Part shown: positions 1 through 7,747 of the stretch, in pieces
Layout of the letters: every line of letters begins with the position of its first letter
How positions within the stretch are numbered: the stretch's first letter is position 1
Assembly: GCA_050183765.1 (NCBI GenBank)
Contig: JBFXAZ010000004.1
Location: forward strand, 37,650 to 101,649
Direction of reading: 5' to 3'
From: JAFAZJ01 sp050183765
Lineage (GTDB): Bacteria > Pseudomonadota > Alphaproteobacteria > Reyranellales > Reyranellaceae
DNA length: 64,000 nt
Translations under genes and position numbers: made by a program
Notes under the pieces: generated by a model
Databases searched by the model: none
Seen by the model: the letters and a program-made list of their open reading frames with translations, nothing else
Told to the model about the DNA's origin: nothing

Positions 1-1103
1 TCCTCCCAGAGGATGCGCAGCTGCAGATCGGCCAGCCGGTCGCCGACGCAGCGATGCACGCCGGCGCCGTAGGCGAGATGCTGGCGCGGCCTGGCGCGAT
101 CGACGATGAACTCGTCGGCGCGCTCGATGGCGCTGTCGTCGCGATTGCCCGACACGTACCACATCACGACCTTGTCGCCCTTGCGGATGGTCTTGCCGCC
201 CAGGCTCGTGTCCTCGCGCGCGGTGCGGCGCATGTGGATCACCGGCGTCTGGTAGCGGATGGTCTCGGCCACCAGGCTGGGCACCAGCGACGGATCGGCG
301 CGCAGCTTGGCCCATTCGCCGGGATGGCTCGCCAAGGCCAGCAGGCCGCCGGTCATGCTGTTGCGCGTCGTGTCGTTGCCGCCGACGATCAGCAGCGCCA
401 GCGTTCCCACGAACTCGCGCGGCTCCATGTTCCGCGTCGCCTCGCCGTGCGCCAGCATCGAGATCAGGTCGAAGCGTGGCGGCGCGTTGATGCGCTCGTT
501 CCACAGCTTTGCGAAATACTGCGCCATCCTGCCCAGCTCGGCGAAGCGCTCGTCCTCCGAACGCACCGGCGCGTCGGGCGACCCGACATTTGCGATGGCG
601 ACATCGGACCAGAAGGTCAGCTTGCGCCTGTCCGCCCAGGGAAAGTCGAACAGCGTCGCCAGCATCATGGTGGTGAGCTCGATCGACACGCGATCGACCC
701 AGTCGAAAATCTCGCCGCGCGGCAATCCATCAAGTGTATCCGAAGTGCGCCGGCGGATGGTCGCTTCCATGTTGGCCAGGTTGGTCGGCCCGACGATCGG
801 CGCCACCGTGCGCCGGCGCACCGTGTGATCGGGCGGATCCATGCGGATGAAGCTGGCGAACTCGCCGGGCCGCGCGAGCTCGGCGATCTGGATGCCGCCC
901 AGCTCCTGCGACGACGAGTACATCGCGTGATTGACCTCGACCTCCATGATGTCGGCGTAGCGCGTCACCGACCAATAGGGCCCGTACGGGCTGTCGGCGC
1001 AGTGATGCACCGGATCCTCGCGGCGCAGGCGCTCGAACAACGGCCGCCACGTGTCGCTCTCGTAGAGGCCGGGGTCGCTGACATCGAGACTGGCGATCGA
1101 CAT
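1..1103 (-). CDS. Cytochrome P450, C-terminus cut by window edge
   Basis: Heme-thiolate monooxygenase; substrate unknown. The 367 visible residues contain the I-helix oxygen-binding motif GGNDTTR near residue 241 (an AGxDTT variant), the K-helix ExxR as ETIR near residue 279, and the heme-ligand loop YGAGVHRCVG with the ligand cysteine at residue 352 (codon 48-50). The first position of the FxxGxHxCxG loop is Tyr instead of Phe. About 40-50 residues are missing beyond position 1, judged against the usual 400-420 for soluble bacterial P450s. There is no membrane anchor, so it should be cytosolic and need a ferredoxin and reductase. Such a pair lies at 56176-57915, but that link is only inference. 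The start is the ATG at 1101-1103. Confidence 0.93.
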   Translation of the reverse strand, partial: MSIASLDVSDPGLYESDTWRPLFERLRREDPVHHCADSPYGPYWSVTRYADIMEVEVNHAMYSSSQELGGIQIAELARPGEFASFIRMDPPDHTVRRRTVAPIVGPTNLANMEATIRRRTSDTLDGLPRGEIFDWVDRVSIELTTMMLATLFDFPWADRRKLTFWSDVAIANVGSPDAPVRSEDERFAELGRMAQYFAKLWNERINAPPRFDLISMLAHGEATRNMEPREFVGTLALLIVGGNDTTRNSMTGGLLALASHPGEWAKLRADPSLVPSLVAETIRYQTPVIHMRRTAREDTSLGGKTIRKGDKVVMWYVSGNRDDSAIERADEFIVDRARPRQHLAYGAGVHRCVGDRLADLQLRILWE

Positions 1104-1252
1104 GGCGTTTCCTCAGTTTCACCGCAGACAGACACGCACGCCACCGTTAGTCAAATGCATCCGGAATGGATCAGTTCACGATGGGCAATCACGATCAATT
1201 CACGGATAAGCCACGACGGGATGCGTGAGAAACGCGTGGTTGGGGGTTGTAG

Positions 1253-1453
1253 ATGTTTTTCATCCAAAGACTGTGGCGCGACGAGGCCGGCGCGACGTCG
1301 ATCGAGTACGGGATCATCCTGGCGCTGGCCGCCGTGATCTCCGTGCCGTCGTTCCAGGCGCTCGGCAGCAATCTCTCCATGGTGATGACCAAGGTCACCT
1401 TTGCCGAATGCCAGACGACCGAGACGATCTGCATGATGGTCGCGCCCAACTGA
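1253..1453 (+). CDS. Flp-family type IVb pilin
   Basis: A 66-residue prepilin. A short basic and acidic leader (to about residue 13) is followed by the type IVb processing site and start of the helix (GATSIEYGIILALAAV), matching Flp/Fap pilins that are cleaved after Gly by TadV/CpaA and assembled by Tad machinery. The Glu five residues after the scissile Gly is conserved in the family. No tad/cpa genes are in the window, so this is an orphan pilin copy. The C-terminal part contains two cysteines (ECQTTETIC) that could form a disulfide. A G-rich stretch just before the ATG serves as a possible ribosome site. Confidence 0.85.
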   Translation: MFFIQRLWRDEAGATSIEYGIILALAAVISVPSFQALGSNLSMVMTKVTFAECQTTETICMMVAPN

Positions 1454-1540
1454 CCGGGCGGCCGATGTCGCGCTGGCGTCCGGCGCGGCAAGCCTCTACC
1501 GTCGCCCTCGCACGAACCGAGACGAGGGAAGGCCCGCATC

Positions 1541-2737
1541 ATGGCGGCAACGACACAAGGCAATCCGTTCGATCTGCCTGAGGCGGCGCTGAGGGCGCAG
1601 ACCAACTCCAAGTGGAGCAAGTACGGACCGGACGTGCTGCCTGCCTTCGTCGCGGAGATGGATTTCCGCGTCGCCGAGCCGATCCAGGCCGCCGTGCGGC
1701 GCATCGTCGACAAGACCGACTACGGCTACCCCATGCGCAACGGCGCCAAGGCCGGTAGCGCGCTGTGCGCCGCCTTCGCCCAGCGCATGATGAGCCGCTT
1801 CGGCTGGAAGGCCGACGCCGAGCTGGCGCTGCCGCTGGCCGACCTCGTGCAGGGCACCTATGCGCCGGTGATGGCTTTCACGGAGCCGGGCGACGGCGTC
1901 GTGCTGCAGATGCCGAGCTATCCGCCGTTCCAGGAGGTGCTGCGAGTCACCGGCCGGCGCATGATCCCGCTGCAGATGCGCGACACCGGCAACACCTATG
2001 TCTGCCGGCTCGAGGAGATCGAGAAGCAGGTCGATGCCCGCACACGCATGTTCGTGCTGTGCAACCCGCAGAACCCGACCGGCCGCGTGTTCACGCGCGA
2101 GGAATTGCTGGCCTTCGGCAAGTTCGCCATCGAGCGCGACCTGATCGTGATCTCCGACGAGATCCACCAGGACATCGTCTATTCCGGCCACACGCATATC
2201 CCCTTCGCCTCGCTCGGGCCGGAGTATGCGGCGCGCACGATCACCATCACCTCGGCGACCAAGAGCTTCAACATTCCGGGCCTGCGCGCCGCGATCATGC
2301 ATTTCGGCACGCCGCAGCTGCGCGACCGTTTCCTTGGCCGCATCCCGGCGCGCCTGATGGGCGATCCCAACGCCATCGGCGTCGACGCCACCGTCGCGGC
2401 GTGGACGGAGGGTCAGCCCTGGCTCGACTCGGTCGTGGCGCACCTCGAGCGCGCGCGTGACCACATGGTGCGCACGATCAAGACAGAGGTGCCGCAGATC
2501 AAGGTGCACGCGCCCGACGGCACGTTTCTGGCCTGGCTCGACTGCACGGCGCTGGGCCTCAACGCCCCGGCCTTCGACTTCTTCCACGACAAGGCCAAGA
2601 TCGCCTTCAGCGCCGGCGAGACATTCGATCCCGCCTGCGCCCAGTTCGTGCGCTTCAACTTCGCGACCTCGATGCCGATCCTCGACGGCATCCTCGACCG
2701 CCTGGTGACCAGTACGCGCGCGCGCCTGAAGACATGA
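1541..2737 (+). CDS. patB: PatB/MalY-family PLP-dependent C-S lyase / aminotransferase
   Basis: Fold-type I PLP enzyme of 398 residues, the normal length for the MalY/PatB family, which cleaves cystathionine or other cysteine S-conjugates to thiol, pyruvate and ammonia. Visible landmarks are CNPQNPTG (residues 174-181), the cofactor-binding Asp in SDEIH (206) and the PLP lysine in SATKSF (K241). It is expected to be cytosolic. A purine-rich GAGGGAAGG precedes the ATG. The gene ends 4 bases into the longest possible reading frame of the next gene, but that gene probably starts at 2785, so the two are adjacent rather than overlapping. True substrate unknown. Confidence 0.9.
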   Translation: MAATTQGNPFDLPEAALRAQTNSKWSKYGPDVLPAFVAEMDFRVAEPIQAAVRRIVDKTDYGYPMRNGAKAGSALCAAFAQRMMSRFGWKADAELALPLADLVQGTYAPVMAFTEPGDGVVLQMPSYPPFQEVLRVTGRRMIPLQMRDTGNTYVCRLEEIEKQVDARTRMFVLCNPQNPTGRVFTREELLAFGKFAIERDLIVISDEIHQDIVYSGHTHIPFASLGPEYAARTITITSATKSFNIPGLRAAIMHFGTPQLRDRFLGRIPARLMGDPNAIGVDATVAAWTEGQPWLDSVVAHLERARDHMVRTIKTEVPQIKVHAPDGTFLAWLDCTALGLNAPAFDFFHDKAKIAFSAGETFDPACAQFVRFNFATSMPILDGILDRLVTSTRARLKT

Positions 2738-2784
2738 CGTCGCGCGGCACGCCTGGTGTCAGCCAATCCGGGCAGGATGCCGCG

Positions 2785-4320
2785 ATGGTCATCACCGGAC
2801 AAATTCGACGCCGCCGGCTCCTGATCGCCGCCGGCGCCGTGCTGGCGGCACCCGGCATCGTGCGCGCCCAGCCGCGCCTGGCATCCACGCCGTTCACGCT
2901 GGGCGTCGCGTCCGGCTGGCCGCTTCCCGACCGCGTCGTGCTGTGGAGCCGGCTGGCGCCCCGGCCGCTCGATGGCGGCGGCATGCCCGATGCGCCGGTC
3001 GATGTGACGTGGGAGCTGGCCGAGGACGAGCGCTTTGCGCGCATCGCGGCGCGCGGCGTGTTTCGCGCCACGGCCGCCGAGGCGCATTCCGTCCATGTCG
3101 AGCCCGGCGGGCTGAAGCCGTCACGGCCGTACTGGTATCGCTTTCGCGCCGCCGGCCATACCAGCCCGGTCGGGCGCACGCGCACCGCCCCGGCCGACAC
3201 CGCGAAGCCCGATCGCCTCCGCCTGGCGCTGGCGTCCTGCCAGCAATACGAACAGGGCTGGTACAGCGCCTATCGCCACATGGCGGCCGAGCCGCTCGAT
3301 CTCGTGGTCCATGTCGGCGACTACATCTACGAGCTGTCCTGGGGCACGCGGCACGTGCGCAAGCACGGGACCGGCAATCCCACGACCCTGGGCGAGTACC
3401 GCGACCGCTACGCGCTGTACAAGAGCGACCCCGACCTGCAGGCGGCGCACGCGGCCTGTCCCTGGGTGGTGACCTGGGACGACCACGAGGTCGAGAACGA
3501 CTACACCAACGACCGCTCGCCGATGACGTCGGACCGCGATTTCTTCCTGCGCCGTCGCGCCGCAGCCTATCGCGCCTGGTACGAGCACATGCCGGCGCCG
3601 CCGTCGATGGCGCCCAGCGGACCGAACGCCCGCATCCACGGCTCATGGCGCTTCGGCGATCTCGTCGACCTGTTCACGCTCGATGACCGGCAGTACCGCT
3701 CGCACCACGCCTGCGCCGAGGGCAAGGGCGGCCGGGCGCTGTTCACGGACTGCGCCGAGCGCCTCGACCCGCGCCGCACGATGCTGGGCGCCGGGCAGGA
3801 GTCCTGGCTGCGCGACGGGCTGGCGCGCGCCGGCGGCCGCTGGACCCTGATCGCGCAGCAGACCCTGATGGCCGAGGCGGATCGCGCCGCCGTCGATGCC
3901 GCCAAGCCCGCCTACTGGATGGATGGCTGGGACGGCTATCCAGCCGCGCGCCAGCGGCTGCTCGACGCCATGGCCGCGCGGCGCGGCGCCAATCACGTCG
4001 TGTTGGGCGGCGACGTCCACATGTATGCGGTGGCCGACCTGCGCAGCGGCAAGGGCCCGGTGATCGCCTCGGAAATCGTCGGCACGTCGATCACCTCGCA
4101 GGGGCCCGGCGCCCAGCGCGTGCGCGCCCTGATGGCACGCAATCCGCATCTCAAATACGCGCGCGGCGACAAGCGCGGATACACCCTGCTCGACATCACG
4201 CCGACCATCTGCGAGGTCCACCTCGACGTGGTCGACGACGTGGCCGACCCGAAGAGCGGCAAGAGGAGGCTGACCAGTTTCGTCGTGCCCGCGGGCAAGC
4301 CGGGCGCGGTGCCCGCCTAG
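2785..4320 (+). CDS. phoD: PhoD-like alkaline phosphatase, Tat-exported
   Basis: Secreted metallophosphatase/phosphodiesterase of the PhoD family. I choose the ATG at 2785 (511 residues) because it begins a clean twin-arginine signal (RRRRLLIAAGAVLAAPG, ending near VRAQ) with an AGGA upstream; an in-frame ATG at 2734 would add 17 residues before it. After the signal comes the N-terminal beta domain of PhoD and then the metallophosphatase core, with the metal motifs HVGDYIYE, TWDDHEVEND and GGDVHMYA. It probably scavenges phosphate from organic esters in the periplasm. No Pho box was recognised. Confidence 0.93.
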   Translation: MVITGQIRRRRLLIAAGAVLAAPGIVRAQPRLASTPFTLGVASGWPLPDRVVLWSRLAPRPLDGGGMPDAPVDVTWELAEDERFARIAARGVFRATAAEAHSVHVEPGGLKPSRPYWYRFRAAGHTSPVGRTRTAPADTAKPDRLRLALASCQQYEQGWYSAYRHMAAEPLDLVVHVGDYIYELSWGTRHVRKHGTGNPTTLGEYRDRYALYKSDPDLQAAHAACPWVVTWDDHEVENDYTNDRSPMTSDRDFFLRRRAAAYRAWYEHMPAPPSMAPSGPNARIHGSWRFGDLVDLFTLDDRQYRSHHACAEGKGGRALFTDCAERLDPRRTMLGAGQESWLRDGLARAGGRWTLIAQQTLMAEADRAAVDAAKPAYWMDGWDGYPAARQRLLDAMAARRGANHVVLGGDVHMYAVADLRSGKGPVIASEIVGTSITSQGPGAQRVRALMARNPHLKYARGDKRGYTLLDITPTICEVHLDVVDDVADPKSGKRRLTSFVVPAGKPGAVPA

Positions 4321-4408
4321 AGCATCGCTGTCATTCCCGGCGTCGCTTGCCAGATGGCACCGTCGGGAGTAGCGATCCCCCGACGGGACGCCGAAGGATC
4401 TTCACGCC

Positions 4409-5479
4409 ATGAGCAAGCGCACGCCTTTGACCGGACCCAGCGTCTGGCTCGGCAGCGACATCATCCACTCGCGCCGCTGGATCCGCGACCTGCCGCCGGG
4501 CGCGGCGGCGGAGATCGACGCGGCGCTGCAGGGCGTGAAGCGCCGCGGCCTGGAATGGTCGTCGATCACCAAGGCGGATTTCCCCCTGCCCTCGCTGGGC
4601 GCCCTGTTCGACGACATCCGCGAGGAGCTCGAGGACGGCAGCGGCATGGTCAAGCTGCGCGGCGTCCCGGTCGAGAAGTACAGCGAGGACGAGCTGCGCC
4701 AGCTCTACTTCGGCATCGGCCAGCACCTCGGCGCGCCGGTCTACCAGAACCGCAGCGGCGAGCTGATGCGCTTCATCCGCGACGAGGGCGCCCATGTCGG
4801 GCGCACCTACGGCCAGGTGCAGACCCAGGACGCCAGCGGCCAGAGCGGCACCTTCCTGTCGTCCTACGCGCGCACCTTGACCAACAACCTGCTGCGCTTC
4901 CACACCGACCGCACCGACGTGGTCGGCCTGCTCTGCGTGCGCCAGGCCAAGGCCGGCGGCGTCAGCCGGCTGTGCAGCACCGGCGCGATCCACAACGCCA
5001 TCCTGGCCAAGCGTCCCGATCTGCTCGACGTGCTGTTCGAGGATTTCTACCGCAGCCGGCTGGGCGAGGAATCGAAGGATCCGGCCACCGTCTACCGGCT
5101 GCCGATCTTCGGCCTGCGCGACGGACGGCTCACCAGCCACTACTCGCTGACCTTCATCGAAGCGGCCGAGATGGTGCCCGGCGTGCCGAAGCTGACCCCG
5201 GCGCAGCGCGAGGCGATCGACATGCTGATGGCGACCGCCGAGGAGCTGGCCTTCGAGATGACGCTCGAGCCGGGCGACCTGCAGCTGATCAACAGCCATG
5301 TCACCTATCACGGCCGCACGGCCTTCACCGACGAGTTCGAGAGCGGCCACAGCCGCCTGCTGATGCGGCTGTGGCTCACCATGCCCAACAACCGCGCGCT
5401 GCCGCAGGGCCACGAGGTGCTGTGGCGCGAGATCGAGGCCGGACGGCCGCGCGGCGGCATCGCGCAAGTGGCGGCGTAG
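4409..5479 (+). CDS. TauD/TfdA-type Fe(II)/2-oxoglutarate dioxygenase
   Basis: A 356-residue oxygenase resembling the gamma-butyrobetaine hydroxylase/TauD superfamily. The iron triad is visible as H165-T-D167 in RFHTDRTD and a distal His in the NSHVTYHGR segment near residue 296, followed by the 2-oxoglutarate-binding Arg region (SRLLMRLW). Substrate unknown. The SMP-30 lactonase gene follows 98 bases downstream, but a palindromic repeat sits between them, so co-transcription is not clear. The stop codon lies inside a perfect 24-base palindrome. Confidence 0.9.
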   Translation: MSKRTPLTGPSVWLGSDIIHSRRWIRDLPPGAAAEIDAALQGVKRRGLEWSSITKADFPLPSLGALFDDIREELEDGSGMVKLRGVPVEKYSEDELRQLYFGIGQHLGAPVYQNRSGELMRFIRDEGAHVGRTYGQVQTQDASGQSGTFLSSYARTLTNNLLRFHTDRTDVVGLLCVRQAKAGGVSRLCSTGAIHNAILAKRPDLLDVLFEDFYRSRLGEESKDPATVYRLPIFGLRDGRLTSHYSLTFIEAAEMVPGVPKLTPAQREAIDMLMATAEELAFEMTLEPGDLQLINSHVTYHGRTAFTDEFESGHSRLLMRLWLTMPNNRALPQGHEVLWREIEAGRPRGGIAQVAA

Positions 5480-5493
5480 CGCGCTACGCCGCC
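5470..5493. repeat. Perfect 24-bp palindrome over a stop codon
   Basis: Two 12-base arms without spacer (GGCGGCGTAGCG and its exact complement). The TAG stop of the dioxygenase gene lies inside the left arm. It could fold as a hairpin at the mRNA 3' end, but there is no T-run, so a classical terminator is not supported. Confidence 0.7.
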
Positions 5494-5554
5494 ATCCCGA
5501 ACGAAGTGAGGGATCTCCCGCAACAAGGAGATTCCTCGCTGCGCTCGGAATGAC
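5493..5554. repeat. Interspersed palindromic repeat (GAGCGAAGCGAGG type)
   Basis: Imperfect inverted repeat between two genes; the arms resemble CATCCCGAACGAAGTGAGG and CCTCGCTGCGCTCGGAATG. It is one member of a family seen at nine or more places in this window, always intergenic. Confidence 0.75.
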
Positions 5555-5577
5555 GGGGAAGTGGGGAGGAAACGCGC

Positions 5578-6426
5578 ATGCAAGAGGTCGCCACGGGCTA
5601 CGGCCTGATCGAGGGGCCGGTGTGGGATGCCGCCAAGGGCCTGTACTTCAGCGACGTGATGAACGGCGGCGTGTTCCTGCTCGATCGCGCAGAGAAGGTG
5701 GCGCTGGCGGTGCCCAAGCGGCGCGGCATCGGCGGCATGGCTCTGCACGCCGACGGCGGCCTCGTGGTCGGCGGCCGCGACATCGTGCATGTGCGCCCGG
5801 GTGTCGACGGCTCCAGGACACTGCTCGCCGCATCGGATACACCAGGCGGCATCGGCTTCAACGACCTGACCACCGACTCCGCCGGCCGCATCTATGTCGG
5901 CTCGCTCGCCTTCCGGGTCTTCGGCGGCGATGTGCCCAAGCCCGGTCACCTGCACCTCATCGATCTCGACGGCTCGACGCGCATCATCTCCGACGGCGTG
6001 ATGCTGACCAACGGGCTGGGCACCTCGCCCGACGGCAAGCGCCTCTACCATTCCGACGCGCGCGCCGAGATCGTGCGCGTCTACGATGTCGCAGGCGACG
6101 GCTCGGTCGGCCCGTGGCGCGTTTTCGCGCTGATGGCCGCGGGTCATGTGCCGGACGGGCTGAAGGTCGCCGCCGACGGCTCGGTCTGGGTCGCCGACGC
6201 GCATGGCGGACGCGTCGCGGTGTTCAATGCCGACGGCTCGCACCGCCAGGATGTCGCCGTGCCGCTGCCCATGGTCACCAGCCTGTGCTTTGCCGGCGAG
6301 GACATGCGTGATCTCTACGTGGTGACCGGCTCACGCGGCGGACCCAGTGAGAATTGCGGGACGGTCTTCCGGACGCGCGCCGACGTGCCCGGCCTGCCGC
6401 TGGCGCCGGCCCGGGTGAACCTCTAG
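5578..6426 (+). CDS. SMP-30/gluconolactonase-family lactonase
   Basis: Six-bladed beta-propeller hydrolase of 282 residues, normal family length. Divalent-metal ligands of the family are in place: the Glu of GLIEGPVWD, Asn of FNDLTTDSAG, Asn of LTNGLGTSPDG and Asp of PDGLKVAADG. Members hydrolyse sugar lactones or similar esters; the actual substrate is not determinable. GGGGAGGAAACGC before the ATG is a strong ribosome-binding site. It follows the TauD-like oxygenase in the same direction. Confidence 0.88.
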   Translation: MQEVATGYGLIEGPVWDAAKGLYFSDVMNGGVFLLDRAEKVALAVPKRRGIGGMALHADGGLVVGGRDIVHVRPGVDGSRTLLAASDTPGGIGFNDLTTDSAGRIYVGSLAFRVFGGDVPKPGHLHLIDLDGSTRIISDGVMLTNGLGTSPDGKRLYHSDARAEIVRVYDVAGDGSVGPWRVFALMAAGHVPDGLKVAADGSVWVADAHGGRVAVFNADGSHRQDVAVPLPMVTSLCFAGEDMRDLYVVTGSRGGPSENCGTVFRTRADVPGLPLAPARVNL

Positions 6427-6574
6427 GGGCAACCTTGCCGGTCACCGCGCGTTACGCGCCGGTCATATCTCCTCCACGTTCAACACCCTACATACTCCGA
6501 TGCGGCGGCAGCGGTCTGGTGCCGGCCCGCTCGACGTATAACTATGGGATCTCGGTAAGGCGGATCGACCAACC

Positions 6575-7747
6575 ATGCAGCGCCCAGTCCGTTTCGCGCT
6601 TTACAGCGCCCCGGTGATCGCCGTGGCGCTGGTTGCCGGCTGGCTGCTGTGGCCCGGCAATGGCGGCAACGCGTCCCTGCCGCCGACGGTCAAGGTGACG
6701 GTGGGCGACGTCGAGGACACGGTCTCGGCCGTGGGCGTGCTGCAGCCGCTCGACTACGTCGACGTCGGCACGCAGGTTTCCGGCCAGCTGCAGAAGCTGA
6801 TGGTGAAATCCGGCGACAAGGTCGAGAAGGGCCAGCAGCTGGCCCAGCTCGACGCGACGGTGTACCAGGCTCGCGTCAGCGCCGACGAAGCGCAGCTGAT
6901 GAACCTGAAGGCGCAACTCGCCGACAAGGAAGCCTCGAAGGTGCTGGCCGACCAGCAGCTCCGGCGCCAGCGCGAGCTGCTGGCGGCGAAGGCCACCAGC
7001 CAGGACGCCTACGACGTGGCCGAGGCCACGGTGAAGAGCGCCACCGCCCAGATCGACATGATCAGGGCGCAGATCCAGCAGACCGAATCGACGCTGAAGG
7101 GCGACAAGGCCAATCTCAGCTACACCAGCATCTACGCGCCGATGACAGGCAGCATCGTCAGCATCTCGGCCAAGCAGGGCCAGACGCTGAACGCCAACCA
7201 GAGCGCGCCGATCATCCTGCGCATCGCCGACCTCGAGACCATGACGGTTTGGACCCAGGTCTCCGAGGCCGACGTCAACAAGCTGAAGATCGGCATGCCG
7301 GCCTATTTCACCACGCTCGGCCAGCCCGACCGCCGGCGCGAAGGCAAGCTGAAGCAGGTGATACAGACACCGCAGGTCGTGAACAACGTCGTTCTCTACG
7401 ATTCGCTCTTCGACGTGCAGAATCCCGACCTCGATCTCCTGCCGCAGATGAGCGCCCAGGTGTTCTTCGTCGCGGGCAGCGCCAAGAAGGTGCCGCTGGT
7501 GCCGGTTGCCGCACTGCGGCCGGCGCGCGGCGGCAAGGCGAACGACGAAGGCGGCAAGCGCTACCGCGTGCGCGTGCTGGAGAACGGCGCCGTCGTCGAG
7601 CGCACCGTCGTCATCGGCGTCATGAGCCGCGTCATGGCCGAGGTGAAGTCCGGCCTGAAGCCGGGCGACGAGGTTGTCGTCGGCGACGCGCAGCCGGCGG
7701 CCCGCGCCAAGCCGCAGGGCGGCGGCGGACGGCCGCCCCGCCTATGA
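6575..7747 (+). CDS. macA: MacA-like periplasmic adaptor of a tripartite efflux pump
   Basis: Membrane-fusion protein of 390 residues. One N-terminal membrane segment (about residues 8-28) anchors it in the inner membrane. A split biotinyl-lipoyl domain (VDVGTQVSGQLQKLMV and SIYAPMTGSIVSI) flanks an alpha-hairpin coiled coil at about 95-180, followed by beta-barrel and membrane-proximal domains. It links MacB to an outer-membrane channel, exporting macrolides, peptides or siderophore-like compounds in known systems. The stop overlaps the macB start by 4 bases (ATGA), indicating translational coupling. Confidence 0.93.
   Translation: MQRPVRFALYSAPVIAVALVAGWLLWPGNGGNASLPPTVKVTVGDVEDTVSAVGVLQPLDYVDVGTQVSGQLQKLMVKSGDKVEKGQQLAQLDATVYQARVSADEAQLMNLKAQLADKEASKVLADQQLRRQRELLAAKATSQDAYDVAEATVKSATAQIDMIRAQIQQTESTLKGDKANLSYTSIYAPMTGSIVSISAKQGQTLNANQSAPIILRIADLETMTVWTQVSEADVNKLKIGMPAYFTTLGQPDRRREGKLKQVIQTPQVVNNVVLYDSLFDVQNPDLDLLPQMSAQVFFVAGSAKKVPLVPVAALRPARGGKANDEGGKRYRVRVLENGAVVERTVVIGVMSRVMAEVKSGLKPGDEVVVGDAQPAARAKPQGGGGRPPRL

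Noticed and set aside
6649..7743. N-terminal extension of MacB of about 365 residues
   Set aside because: The frame is open but overlaps macA in another frame and is Arg/Gly-rich; the MacB family start is the ATG at 7744.
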